This document shows positions 14,573-23,345 of a stretch of DNA of 64,000 bases, piece after piece. Position 1 is the first letter of the stretch. Each line of letters begins with the position of its first letter. A model generated the notes under the pieces. The model was not told the origin of the DNA. It was given only the letters and a program-made list of their open reading frames with translations, and made no database searches. The DNA is from an uncultured Spirochaetaceae bacterium (GTDB lineage: Bacteria; Spirochaetota; Spirochaetia; Treponematales; Treponemataceae). The DNA lies in NCBI GenBank assembly GCA_902802305.1, contig CADCLG010000012.1, positions 1-64,000 on the forward strand. Direction: 5' to 3'. Position numbers and translations under genes: made by a program.

Positions 14573-15124
14573 TTAAAATATAGATGAAATTGGATTTCCA
14601 ATTATTCCTAATATTTCTCTGCATTTTATATGCCTTTCCTGCAATGGCTTATAGTCACCTGGAGTTATATATTCCAAATTGATTGATTCATACTTATCTG
14701 TTGATAATTTCTGTTTAAGAATATTTTTATACTCATCTTTTGTTTTTTGTTTAAGTTTTTCCTTTTTTGCATCGTCTGTTATTTTATCGTAATTATTATA
14801 GGGAATTGGAAAAGAAAGTGCATTAATCAGAAAATCTGCATTATAATTTATTGCAAAGTCTATTCCGTCTTTGATATATTTCCATGCAGCTTTCTCTTTT
14901 TCATCTGCCTCATCTCCAATACTATAAATAGCAATAATTTTGCAGTTCCATACGAGAACAGATTTGAAATCTTCAAAATATGCACCTATCTGCTCATAAA
15001 ACAGAATATTTGCTCCTGCTTGTTTCAATGAATCATAAACAAATTTTATTAATGTAGTCTTTCCTGTATTGTTTTCTCCAGTGACTGTTATAATTTTGGG
15101 TAGTTTCTTTTTATTATCTTTCAA
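14573..15124 (-). CDS. P-loop NTPase of unknown role
   Basis: 183 residues from a TTG with GGAGA about 10 bases upstream; no ATG is available. Walker A GENNTGKTT lies at about residues 16-24, typical of small kinases and AAA-type P-loop proteins that bind ATP. A likely Walker B (ADFLINALSF, hydrophobic strand but no clear DE) follows near residue 100, then a Lys-rich helical region (KKEKLKQKTKDEYKNILKQK). The family is not recognised; accessory cargo is likely from its isolation, repeats on one side and the surface-protein operon on the other. Confidence 0.65.
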   Translation of the reverse strand: MKDNKKKLPKIITVTGENNTGKTTLIKFVYDSLKQAGANILFYEQIGAYFEDFKSVLVWNCKIIAIYSIGDEADEKEKAAWKYIKDGIDFAINYNADFLINALSFPIPYNNYDKITDDAKKEKLKQKTKDEYKNILKQKLSTDKYESINLEYITPGDYKPLQERHIKCREILGIIGNPISSIF

Positions 15125-15215
15125 AATATTTTATCTCCATAAATTATAGTTTTCTATGAAAGTGCTGATTTACGTCTTATTACACAACACTTTCTTAACA
15201 TTTTATATAATTATC

Positions 15216-18200
15216 CTAATTGCTTTGTTTAATGAAATATGAACTAGAATAACCCCGTAATAAAGCTGCATTGGCTTGTGTGTCTGTAGCTGACATTGGA
15301 CCAATAGTAGCACCAGATCTACTCCAATTACTAGTTGTATCCTCAAAAACAACACTAGTAAGTTCAGTACAACCATCGAAAGCTTTAGAATAAATATTCC
15401 TCACATCATTCCCAATAATTACGCTAGTAAGCATTGAACATTTATAGAAAGCACCCTCTGAAATGTTTCCTCTTGTGATTTTAACTTTTTTAAGAGATGA
15501 AGGAATATAATAATAATAATAATTTTTATACAAAGCTGTCATCCCCGGCTCTGTTATCGGTTCTGTCGGATTTGAATAAAAATCAGTCCTATCCGAACTA
15601 TATGCTTGTGATTGTGAATAGCTGTTATATCCAAAAATTACTCCAAATACGCTCTCATAACTGCGAGAATTCTGAGTAAGACCTATAAATGGTATTGAAA
15701 GTTCCTCAAGAGAAGTACAATGAAGGAAACAACCAACGCCTATACTAGTTACACTATCAGGAATTATTACTTTTGTAAGACTTGAACAGTTTCCAAATGC
15801 ATACCCACCAATGCTTTCGATACTTCCATCAATACTTATATCAGCAAGTGATGTACAACCATAGAATGCATACTTTCCAATACTCGTAACTTCATTAGGA
15901 ATCTCAATTTCTTCCAAAGCAGTACATTCTGCAAAAGCATAATCTCCAATACTTGTAGCATCCGAAGGAATCTGAATAGATTCAAGTGATGAACAACCAT
16001 AGAAAGTATAATCGTTTATAACTTCAATAGTATTTGGCAAGGTAATCTCTTCAGCAGAAGAACAACCACAAAATGCATATTCTCCAATTGTTGCAACAGA
16101 ACCAGGTACAGAAATGCCTTCAAGCGATTTACAATTATAAAATGCATATTTTCCAATAGAAAGAACTGTTTCTGGAATTGAAATTGACTTTAATGATGAA
16201 CAATAAGCAAATGTGTAAGCACTGATAGCTGAGGATGCGGAAGAAATAATAATTGAATAATTGGAACAATCTTTGAATAACGGGTTTGTAAACGAGGATG
16301 ATATTGATGTAGGTGCAAAACTAGTCAAAAGTCCATTCTTTATTGTGATTTCAATATTGCTGGTTTCTTTGAATGCATATTCTCCAATTGTAGTAACAGA
16401 ATCTGGAATTACGATTCTAGAAAGTTTGACACATTTTTCGAATGCATAAGTACCGATTGTTTGTAATGTATTAGACAAAGTTAAGTTAGCTAAATTAGAA
16501 CATGCAGAGAAAACGTGACTACCAATACTAGTAACTGTATTAGGTAAAGAAAGAACTGTAAATCCATCACACTTTGCAAAAGCATAATCACCTATTGATG
16601 TCAATCCATTCGGCAAAGACAAAGCAGATAATCCTGTACAATTATAGAAACAATAAGCTCCAATCTCTCTTAAATTAGAAGGGAATGTTATTGACTTTAA
16701 TTCCGTACAATCATAAAAGCAGTATGCAGCCAAAGTTGTTGTTCCACCAATAACTGTAATTGTGTAGTTTTTGCATTCTGCAAGAAGAGTGTTTTCTTTG
16801 CTTGTAGAGTCTGCAGCAGGAGTTATAGAATTGAGAAGAGTATTGTTAATTGTTATGGCAATATCTTTACATCCCTTGAAAACATAGCTACCAATTGTTG
16901 TTACATTATCTGGAATAACAAGGCTTGTAAGTTTTCCGCAGTTTTCAAAAGCGTTATTGTCTATTGAAACTACAGTTTCTGGAATTGTAAGTTCAGAAAG
17001 TTCAGTACAACCTTCAAATGCATTTTTACCAATATTTTCCAATGCAGCAGAGAGAGTTACTGTAGTAAGTTTCTTACAATCTGCGAATGCATTACTTGAA
17101 ATAACCACAACATTATCGCTCATTGTTATAGAAGTAAGTTTTGAACAACCAGAAAAACAATATGAATTAATTGTAGTAACATTTTCGCCAATTTCTATAC
17201 TTTCCAATTCTGAACAACCAGTGAATACACGTTCACCCAAAGATGTTACACTATCAGGTACCTCAATTGAAGTAAGAGAAGAACAATTTTCAAATGCACC
17301 ATAACCAATTGACCTTACACCTGTTCCAAGATTCAATGTTGTTATAGCACTACAACCAGAGAAAGCCTGTTTTCCAATGCTCAGAACTGCATTTGGAATT
17401 ACAATCGAAGTTATAATCCTATTATTCATAAAAGCAGAATCTGCAATTGAAGTTAATGAAGAAGGAAGAGTAATTCCAGCAAGGTTTGCACAATTAGCAA
17501 ATGTTCGTTCTGGGATTGCAGTCAGACTTGTACATTCAGACAAATCCAGGTCTACCTTTACACCAGTTGAATCAAGAGCTGTTCTTATATAACTCATTGA
17601 CGGATTTGTATCTGTGATTTTTACAGTAACAGTACCATTATTATATCCTTCGAAGGCTGAATAAAACTCCGCAGCAGAACATGTTAATTCAGTAATCCAT
17701 TTTGCATAATAAGTTTTATTTCCATCGGTTCCTAACGGTATTTTAGTTACTCTCTGACCTGTAAGTTCTGCATTATCAAACCAACCGGCAAAAACAGCAC
17801 CATTCTTAGACAAAGTAACAGGTAATGTAATTGTCGTGTAATTTGTATAAGAAAGTGGTATATAAATATCATCATCCCAAGTTCCTTCATTTAATTCATA
17901 AGTGATGGAATAAACTGTATTTAATTTTTCAATTTCTTCTGCACCTGTGGTAGTGCAACCAGGAGCTACGCGAACTATTACGCTGTAAGTATTTATATAT
18001 GTTGAATCTGAAGCATTTTGATATAAATAAAAACGAAGAATATATGAACCTTTTGCAACAGAAGTTTTATTGTATGTTACAGTTGACACTCCATTAGTTG
18101 TAGTAGCTGTAAGATTTTGAGCAGCGTAACCAGTTACTGCGGTTCCTGCTAAATCAAAAAGACCTGCCGTAACCTTTGCAATACCATTTTCAGGATAACT

Positions 18201-18641
18201 TAAACTAACATTCAAACTACCGTTTCCTGTGGAAGTTTCATTAAGTGTAAATGATAAGCTGTTATTACCATAGCTTATTGATTTTGAAATAGTAGAAGTA
18301 AGAACTACATTATCATCTTTTGATGCTTCTAAGGTAAAATACCAATCACCAGTAGTCAATTCAATTTTTGTCATACTTTGTAAAGCTGCATAATTTGCCC
18401 ACGAACCAAGCTGTGTCATAGCACTTTCAGAAGCTTTTCTTCCTTTCAAAACATAAGAAAGTTCATCGCGAGTAAGTGCTGTTGGAAGAACCGTTCTTGC
18501 AGATTCATCTGATATACCGACCGTAATAAAGGCGCGGTTTTCATAATCAAAAGCAACATTTTCATTGTTATTACTACATCCATTAAAAAGAGCAAATAAC
18601 AATAACGTTCCAACAACAATAATTAAGTTTTTAATTTTCAT
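15216..18641 (-). CDS. BspA-type LRR_5 surface lipoprotein
   Basis: 1141 residues. Lipoprotein signal MKIKNLIIVVGTLLLFALF followed by NGC at about residue 22. Residues about 38-240 are a module shared with the next protein (SARTVLP, GDWYFTLEAS, LSFTLNETSTGNGSL, ILRFYLYQN, EEIEKLN). One InlB-type repeat follows (YSITYELNEGTW to YYAKW). The rest is about 25 BspA/LRR_5 repeats of 23 residues, consensus SIGxYAFxGCSxLxxIxIPxSVT. BspA-like proteins of oral spirochetes and Bacteroidetes bind host matrix or other bacteria; the ligand here is unknown. AAGGAG precedes the ATG. Last gene of a three-gene operon, 26 bases from the gene upstream. Confidence 0.92.
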   Translation of the reverse strand: MKIKNLIIVVGTLLLFALFNGCSNNNENVAFDYENRAFITVGISDESARTVLPTALTRDELSYVLKGRKASESAMTQLGSWANYAALQSMTKIELTTGDWYFTLEASKDDNVVLTSTISKSISYGNNSLSFTLNETSTGNGSLNVSLSYPENGIAKVTAGLFDLAGTAVTGYAAQNLTATTTNGVSTVTYNKTSVAKGSYILRFYLYQNASDSTYINTYSVIVRVAPGCTTTGAEEIEKLNTVYSITYELNEGTWDDDIYIPLSYTNYTTITLPVTLSKNGAVFAGWFDNAELTGQRVTKIPLGTDGNKTYYAKWITELTCSAAEFYSAFEGYNNGTVTVKITDTNPSMSYIRTALDSTGVKVDLDLSECTSLTAIPERTFANCANLAGITLPSSLTSIADSAFMNNRIITSIVIPNAVLSIGKQAFSGCSAITTLNLGTGVRSIGYGAFENCSSLTSIEVPDSVTSLGERVFTGCSELESIEIGENVTTINSYCFSGCSKLTSITMSDNVVVISSNAFADCKKLTTVTLSAALENIGKNAFEGCTELSELTIPETVVSIDNNAFENCGKLTSLVIPDNVTTIGSYVFKGCKDIAITINNTLLNSITPAADSTSKENTLLAECKNYTITVIGGTTTLAAYCFYDCTELKSITFPSNLREIGAYCFYNCTGLSALSLPNGLTSIGDYAFAKCDGFTVLSLPNTVTSIGSHVFSACSNLANLTLSNTLQTIGTYAFEKCVKLSRIVIPDSVTTIGEYAFKETSNIEITIKNGLLTSFAPTSISSSFTNPLFKDCSNYSIIISSASSAISAYTFAYCSSLKSISIPETVLSIGKYAFYNCKSLEGISVPGSVATIGEYAFCGCSSAEEITLPNTIEVINDYTFYGCSSLESIQIPSDATSIGDYAFAECTALEEIEIPNEVTSIGKYAFYGCTSLADISIDGSIESIGGYAFGNCSSLTKVIIPDSVTSIGVGCFLHCTSLEELSIPFIGLTQNSRSYESVFGVIFGYNSYSQSQAYSSDRTDFYSNPTEPITEPGMTALYKNYYYYYIPSSLKKVKITRGNISEGAFYKCSMLTSVIIGNDVRNIYSKAFDGCTELTSVVFEDTTSNWSRSGATIGPMSATDTQANAALLRGYSSSYFIKQSN

Positions 18642-18666
18642 ATAATTCTCCTTCTTCTATGAATTA

Positions 18667-21048
18667 CTAATAAATTGCTACTTCAGCAGTAGAGGAATAC
18701 ACATCACCATCAACAGATTGAACAACAAGCATAAGGGTGTGATTTCCTTTACTAAGATTACCAATACTAAATCTCTTTCCTTCCTGTGATGTTTTTACAT
18801 CATCAAGCCACCAGGTATAAGTTGAAAAACCATTTTTTGCATGGAAAAGAGAATCTTCATAAATCAACAAATCTTCAATTTCTTGATATTTTGGAAGAAT
18901 CACATAAATAACAGAGTTTGTGCAATTTGTGTCTGTATAAGCCCCAGAAATTGTTAAGATTTTTGATGCAGAATATGTATTTCCTGATGAATCCGTTACA
19001 ACAAGCATTACAGTATGATTACCTATTGAATAATCAGCTTCTTTTAATATGAATGATTTATTTGTTTCGTTTATTTTGTTACCATCAATCCACCAAGAAT
19101 ATGTTACATATCCATTCTTAGCAGTAAACTTTTGATTTTCACTATCATATATCATCAAATCAGTGGTATCAGCAAAATCAGGAAAACTTATATAAATCTT
19201 TGTTGTATAACTGCTATTACCCAACTGCAAGTTTTCTGCCGAAACATAAAAACTTCTTGTCGATGAAAAATAATTACCATCTGAATCTTGAACTACAATT
19301 ACAATTGTATGATTGCCTGCATTGATTTTATCAGTGATTTCATAATAATTCTTTATTTCAGTCTGTTTTGTGCCATCAATCCACCAGACATAATTTGAAT
19401 ATCCTTTTTTTGCTATAAAACGCTGCGAAATATCATCAAACGATAACAAATCATCGATATCTTGATAATCAATCAATTTGACTATAACTTTTGTATTGAT
19501 TTCATCATCTAATTGAAGATTGTCTTTTGTAATTGAAATTGTTTTTGTTTCTGAAAAATAATTATTATCATCATCTTTCACAATTACTGTCACGGTATGA
19601 TGGCCAGGAGTAAGATTATCTGGTAAAACAAACTTTTCTCCACTTGCAGACTGTTTTATATCATCAAGCCACCAAACATACATAGTATATCCAGACTTTG
19701 TGGTAAAAGAAGTTTCATCAAACGATAATAGGTCTGAAACTTCCTTTATGTTTTCTATTGAAACCTTGAATAATAACCAAGAGTTTTCATAAATTACAAA
19801 CTCGGAAGCAGCAGAATATCGTTTTCCAGTATTATCTTCAACTACAAGCATAAGATTATGATTACCTGGCGATAATATTGATGAATCAATTTCAAAATAG
19901 CGTGTTTTATTATCCAGTTTTTCTCCATCAAGCCACCATTCATAAGTAGAAAAACCATATCCAGCTGTAAAAATATCTTTGCTATTTGAATCTTTTCTTA
20001 AATAAAGTAGTCCTTCTATATCCTGCTCAACAGACGGGACAGTCACATAAAGGCCACCAAGAGTATTTGGCATTACTGTTATTTCAAAAGAAGTTGTAAA
20101 CTCTCCATAGACAACAGTGACAACTGTATCTGCTTGAGCAAGTTCGGTTCCTTCTTCTATTGAAGTTGTATAGTTCGTTATTCTTTCTTTTCTTCCATCT
20201 TTATAACAGGCATTTACTAGCAGACCAGCAAGAGAAAGTTTCTGCTCAGCATAATAAACTGTAGTGTTTGGTTTCTTTGCAACTTCTATATGGTCAAGCG
20301 ATATGGAAAACTCATGCAAGTTTTGTGCTGAATCAATTTCTTCAATTCCATAACTCGTAAAGCATGGTTCAATGCGAGCAAAAGTATTATAAACGGCAGA
20401 ATAATTAACATCAGTTTCATTTTTATAAAGGTAAAAACGGACTAAATAATAGCCTTTGGGAATATTAGTTAATTGATAGATTGCCTTACTTTTATCTTTT
20501 GACGAATCATATTCAATGGGCAGAACTGTACTTTTATATCCTATTGAAAAACCAGTTTCATCAAGAAGGACTGCCTCAATTTTTTGTGCTATAGTTTCTG
20601 AAAAATATAACTCAATAAATAAGTTTCCATTACCGTATGATGATTCTGTTAACGTGAATGAAACTTTATTTTCCCCTAATTGAATATTTACAGAGGCGAT
20701 TCCTAACAATGCAATTTCAGAGTTTTTTATGGCATGAAGTTCGAAAATCCAATCTCCAGGTTTTATTTTAACTTTTGAGGAAATCATACTGTTATAATTT
20801 GTCCAATTCTGCAACAAACTTTGTTTACCATTTGAATCCGTGCCATATAGTTTGTATTGAAAATCTGAATAATTATATTTTTCAGGCAGAATAGTTCTTG
20901 ATGACAAATCCTGTAATGTAACACTTAAAAAAGAATCTGAACTATCCAATTCAACATTTTCTTCCATCATATTCGAAGCTGTTTGCTTACAAGAAAGAAT
21001 CAGAAAACTTAGTAATATAATAGAAAAAAAGTACTTTTTACTCTTCAT
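18667..21048 (-). CDS. Repeat-rich surface lipoprotein (shared module plus WWLDG repeats)
   Basis: 793 residues. Signal ending LLSFLILSCKQ (lipobox Cys about 20). Residues about 45-250 match the N-terminal module of the protein at 15216-18641 (SSRTILP, GDWIFELHAI, VSFTLTESSYGNGNL, LVRFYLYKN, GIEEID). A bacterial Ig-like group 3 domain follows (NTTVYYAEQKLSLAGLLVNA to FEITVMP). Five copies of a roughly 85-residue unit then carry a YxWWLDG core and a GNHTxMLVVxDxxGxxYS end. Membrane-anchored, probably cell-surface. GAGAGGAGAG upstream of the ATG supports the start. Lies 2 bases after the stop of the upstream gene. Confidence 0.88.
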   Translation of the reverse strand: MKSKKYFFSIILLSFLILSCKQTASNMMEENVELDSSDSFLSVTLQDLSSRTILPEKYNYSDFQYKLYGTDSNGKQSLLQNWTNYNSMISSKVKIKPGDWIFELHAIKNSEIALLGIASVNIQLGENKVSFTLTESSYGNGNLFIELYFSETIAQKIEAVLLDETGFSIGYKSTVLPIEYDSSKDKSKAIYQLTNIPKGYYLVRFYLYKNETDVNYSAVYNTFARIEPCFTSYGIEEIDSAQNLHEFSISLDHIEVAKKPNTTVYYAEQKLSLAGLLVNACYKDGRKERITNYTTSIEEGTELAQADTVVTVVYGEFTTSFEITVMPNTLGGLYVTVPSVEQDIEGLLYLRKDSNSKDIFTAGYGFSTYEWWLDGEKLDNKTRYFEIDSSILSPGNHNLMLVVEDNTGKRYSAASEFVIYENSWLLFKVSIENIKEVSDLLSFDETSFTTKSGYTMYVWWLDDIKQSASGEKFVLPDNLTPGHHTVTVIVKDDDNNYFSETKTISITKDNLQLDDEINTKVIVKLIDYQDIDDLLSFDDISQRFIAKKGYSNYVWWIDGTKQTEIKNYYEITDKINAGNHTIVIVVQDSDGNYFSSTRSFYVSAENLQLGNSSYTTKIYISFPDFADTTDLMIYDSENQKFTAKNGYVTYSWWIDGNKINETNKSFILKEADYSIGNHTVMLVVTDSSGNTYSASKILTISGAYTDTNCTNSVIYVILPKYQEIEDLLIYEDSLFHAKNGFSTYTWWLDDVKTSQEGKRFSIGNLSKGNHTLMLVVQSVDGDVYSSTAEVAIY

Positions 21049-21050
21049 TT

Positions 21051-21917
21051 TTATCTCTCCTCTCTCATAATATTTATGGTAGCTGTTGCAGAATACCTTT
21101 CATAATCAGAAGTTTTTACAACAATCATTATTGAATGATAACCTGAGGAAAGATTTGCTATATTTAAAGTATATGATGAAGTTTGATTTGAAAGCTTTTC
21201 TGAATCAAGCCACCATGTATATGATGCAAAACCATTTTTTGCGGTAAATGTTTTTTTAGTTTCATCATACGACAATAATCCTTCTATATCAGAGTGTTCT
21301 GGTAATGTAACTTGAACAACACTAACCTGATTAGGACGTATTTCTATATCAAATGCTGTAGAAAATCCATTAAATTGAATATTTACGGTAAATGTCTGTT
21401 CTTTAGCAAGAACAGTTCCTTCTTCCAAAGAAAGTGTGTAATCCGTAATTTCTTCTTCATGCCCATCGGAATATACTGAAATTACCTGTAGTCCAGTATA
21501 ATCTATAGATTCACTTACATAATAAACAGTTTTTTCAGGTAATGATGAGATTTTTATTTCTGTTATAACAGGTAAGACTTCAATACTAAAAGTTTGTGAA
21601 AAACCATTATACTTAATTTCTACAGTGTGTTTTCCTTCCTTTGTAAGTGTAGTTCCAGCTTCTAAAGAAATCGTATAATCCATAATTTCCTTTTCACTTC
21701 CATCCGAATATGCTGCAGTTACATTCAAACCAGTATAATCAATTCTTTCCCCAACATAATAAACTGTTTTTTCAGGAAGTGATGTTATTTTTATACCTGT
21801 AATAACTGGCGGTGAAGAGGTTTCTATTTTACAAGAACACACTAAAATAAAGGATAATAAACATAAAACAAACAAATTCGTAATATGTCTTATGTTTTTT
21901 TGTAATCTATTTATCAA
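21051..21917 (-). CDS. Big_3/WWLDG-repeat surface lipoprotein, operon leader
   Basis: 288 residues from the TTG at 21915-21917, chosen because GGAGG sits 6 bases upstream; the longer frame starting at 21956 begins upstream of that site within the palindrome. Signal LFVLCLLSFILVCSCKIETS with Cys about 30. Two bacterial Ig-like group 3 domains follow (SLPEKTVYYVGERIDYTGLNV and SLPEKTVYYVSESIDYTGLQV), then one copy of the WWLDG unit found five times in the next gene. Likely a small member of the same surface complex. Expressed from the promoter at 21964-21992. Confidence 0.85.
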   Translation of the reverse strand: MINRLQKNIRHITNLFVLCLLSFILVCSCKIETSSPPVITGIKITSLPEKTVYYVGERIDYTGLNVTAAYSDGSEKEIMDYTISLEAGTTLTKEGKHTVEIKYNGFSQTFSIEVLPVITEIKISSLPEKTVYYVSESIDYTGLQVISVYSDGHEEEITDYTLSLEEGTVLAKEQTFTVNIQFNGFSTAFDIEIRPNQVSVVQVTLPEHSDIEGLLSYDETKKTFTAKNGFASYTWWLDSEKLSNQTSSYTLNIANLSSGYHSIMIVVKTSDYERYSATATINIMREER

Positions 21918-21941
21918 GTATTTCCTCCAAAAAGCGTAGTA

Positions 21942-21963
21942 ATATACCGTTATCAAGGTATAT
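21942..21963. promoter_or_regulatory. Operator-like palindrome at lipoprotein operon start
   Basis: ATATACC (21942-21948) and GGTATAT (21957-21963) form a perfect 7 bp inverted repeat directly downstream of the operon's -10 box, where a repressor would block initiation. The divergent XRE gene at 22033 is the obvious candidate regulator; that pairing is inferred. Confidence 0.5.
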
Positions 21964-21992
21964 ATTTTATCACATTACTCTTTATAAGGCAA
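21964..21992 (-). promoter_or_regulatory. Promoter of three-lipoprotein operon
   Basis: Minus strand TTGCCT (21987-21992), 17 bp spacer, TAAAAT (21964-21969). Confidence 0.6.
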
Positions 21993-22032
21993 ATTTATAA
22001 AATTATTACCCTAAAAAGAGTATTATTTAAAA

Positions 22033-22350
22033 ATGGGATTCAGAGAAAACTTAAAGGAAGAGATGGAATATCAAGGTCTCACAACGAAAGAACTTGCGGA
22101 AAAATCAGGAGTTGGGAAACGAACTTTGGATCATTATCTCATGGTAAATCCCCAAGAACCCGGCGTCTACAACGCACAGAAAATCGCAAAGGCTCTTAAG
22201 GTTTCTGTTGAATATCTTGTAACGGGAAAGGAATATAAAAGCACCGTTACTATCACCGGTGAAAAGCTTGATTTTCTCAACTCCTTCCAAAAGTTACCGG
22301 TAGACGAACGACTGCTGATTCTGAATCTTATAAAAAAACTGGAGAAATAA
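22033..22350 (+). CDS. XRE-family transcriptional regulator
   Basis: 105 residues. A Cro/C1 helix-turn-helix spans about residues 6-65: EMEYQGLTTKELAEKSGVGKRTLDHYL, then YNAQKIAKALKVSVEYLVTG. A short C-terminal helix (EKLDFLNSFQKLPVDERLLILNLIKKL) probably dimerises. Similar proteins are phage-type repressors. It is divergent from the lipoprotein operon and 116 bases from that operon's start codon. A TATTAT lies 6 bases before the ATG, and no Shine-Dalgarno is evident. Confidence 0.88.
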   Translation: MGFRENLKEEMEYQGLTTKELAEKSGVGKRTLDHYLMVNPQEPGVYNAQKIAKALKVSVEYLVTGKEYKSTVTITGEKLDFLNSFQKLPVDERLLILNLIKKLEK

Positions 22351-22353
22351 CCT

Positions 22354-22800
22354 TTAAATCTTCACCAATCGTACATCAAACGAAAACTCGTGAACTTCGG
22401 CCACAAATATTTTTTTGTAATCTTCATGCAAGGGGTTTAGAATCAGATTAAACTCGTGGTCGTATTCATAAGGAAGAATTACAGAGGGAACTTTGAGCAT
22501 CAAGGCGGATTTTTCTTTGAGCCATTTTGTTCCGTAAACAACAGGTTCTTCATCATTTTCCAGCCGCAAGATTTTTAGAGAAAACATTTCATCGGGAACA
22601 TAGATTTTGGCATAAGCCATATTTACAGGTGGCAAGGATTTGTCTGTGTGTACAAGGATTTCCAGGGCAGCAAGCGATAAAGAAGATGAAGTGTAAAGTG
22701 CGGGAGTGCCTTTTTCGTTCCAGCGACCACCGAATAATTCTGCACCGCGACCAGACAAATCCTCTATGTGTTCTTTTCGGGCAATTCTAAAAACGACCAT
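22354..22800 (-). CDS. RES-domain toxin
   Basis: 148 residues, the full RES fold. The signature residues are visible: Arg in GGRWNEKGTPALYTSSS, Glu in AALEILVH, and the Ser/Tyr elements around YTSSSLSLA. RES toxins (MbcT, ParT, Res) degrade or transfer ADP-ribose from NAD+. The family's ADP-ribosyltransferase-like NAD pocket and normal length suggest an active enzyme. The gene lies 12 bases after its antitoxin. Its stop is convergent with the XRE gene, separated by 3 bases. Confidence 0.9.
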   Translation of the reverse strand: MVVFRIARKEHIEDLSGRGAELFGGRWNEKGTPALYTSSSLSLAALEILVHTDKSLPPVNMAYAKIYVPDEMFSLKILRLENDEEPVVYGTKWLKEKSALMLKVPSVILPYEYDHEFNLILNPLHEDYKKIFVAEVHEFSFDVRLVKI

Positions 22801-22812
22801 CTTTGCAGACCA

Positions 22813-23205
22813 TTAGGAGTAAACACCGTATTCAATGCGACCAAGCATATCCATAACTTCTTCAGCGCCAAAACGAGAGCTCAGAGCCTGAACTGGAGTT
22901 ATATTCCCCAAAACAGAATTAGGAGTTTTCAGCCATTTTACGGCATTTTCCTGTGAACCAAAAATCTCACTTGCCTTACTGTAAGCCCTCATAAGGGAAA
23001 TTGTAACTTCGGCAGCCTGAGGAGGAATATTCTGATTGGATTTAAGTCGTGAAAGTGTACGCGCGCTTGTTCCTGCAATTACAGCAAACTCTTTGTCAGT
23101 AAAATTGAATATTTCGTGTACAAAACTATTGTATTCGTTTTTTGGAACACCTTTCAAAGCCAATGTTCTGCATTTTATAGGTGTATAAGTTCTTTCTGCA
23201 TACAT
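22813..23205 (-). CDS. Xre/MbcA/ParS-type antitoxin
   Basis: 130 residues from the ATG at 23203-23205, which has GGAGG 5 bases upstream; the longer frame to 23289 has no ribosome site. The N-terminal half holds a helix-turn-helix-like DUF2384-associated domain (FNFTDKEFAVIAGTSARTLSRLKSNQ). The C-terminal MbcA/ParS domain (AVKWLKTPNSVLGNITPVQALSSRFGAEEVMDMLGRIEYGVYS) ends in the segment that inserts into the RES active site. It neutralises the toxin downstream and probably represses the pair. Confidence 0.9.
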   Translation of the reverse strand: MYAERTYTPIKCRTLALKGVPKNEYNSFVHEIFNFTDKEFAVIAGTSARTLSRLKSNQNIPPQAAEVTISLMRAYSKASEIFGSQENAVKWLKTPNSVLGNITPVQALSSRFGAEEVMDMLGRIEYGVYS

Positions 23206-23307
23206 ACGCACCTCCTTGGCAGGCAACAATAAATGTTTTCTATTCCGCCATCTGTCTATTATTATATCGCCATTTGGCGTTCTATACAACCATTATTTTC
23301 TCATTTA

Positions 23308-23337
23308 TTGAACTTTTCCTCTATATTATGTTAGAAT
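23308..23337 (+). promoter_or_regulatory. prfA promoter (leaderless)
   Basis: TTGAAC (23308-23313), 18 bp spacer, TAGAAT (23332-23337), then AGCGCATT and the prfA ATG. No Shine-Dalgarno. Confidence 0.65.
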
Positions 23338-23345
23338 AGCGCATT

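Noticed and set aside
16957..17304. Open frame of 115 residues opposite the LRR_5 gene
   Set aside because: Same reason: low-complexity shadow of a repeat protein on the other strand.
22033..23205. Prophage remnant based on XRE repressor and toxin-antitoxin genes
   Set aside because: No integrase, structural or lysis genes and no att-like repeats around the cluster.
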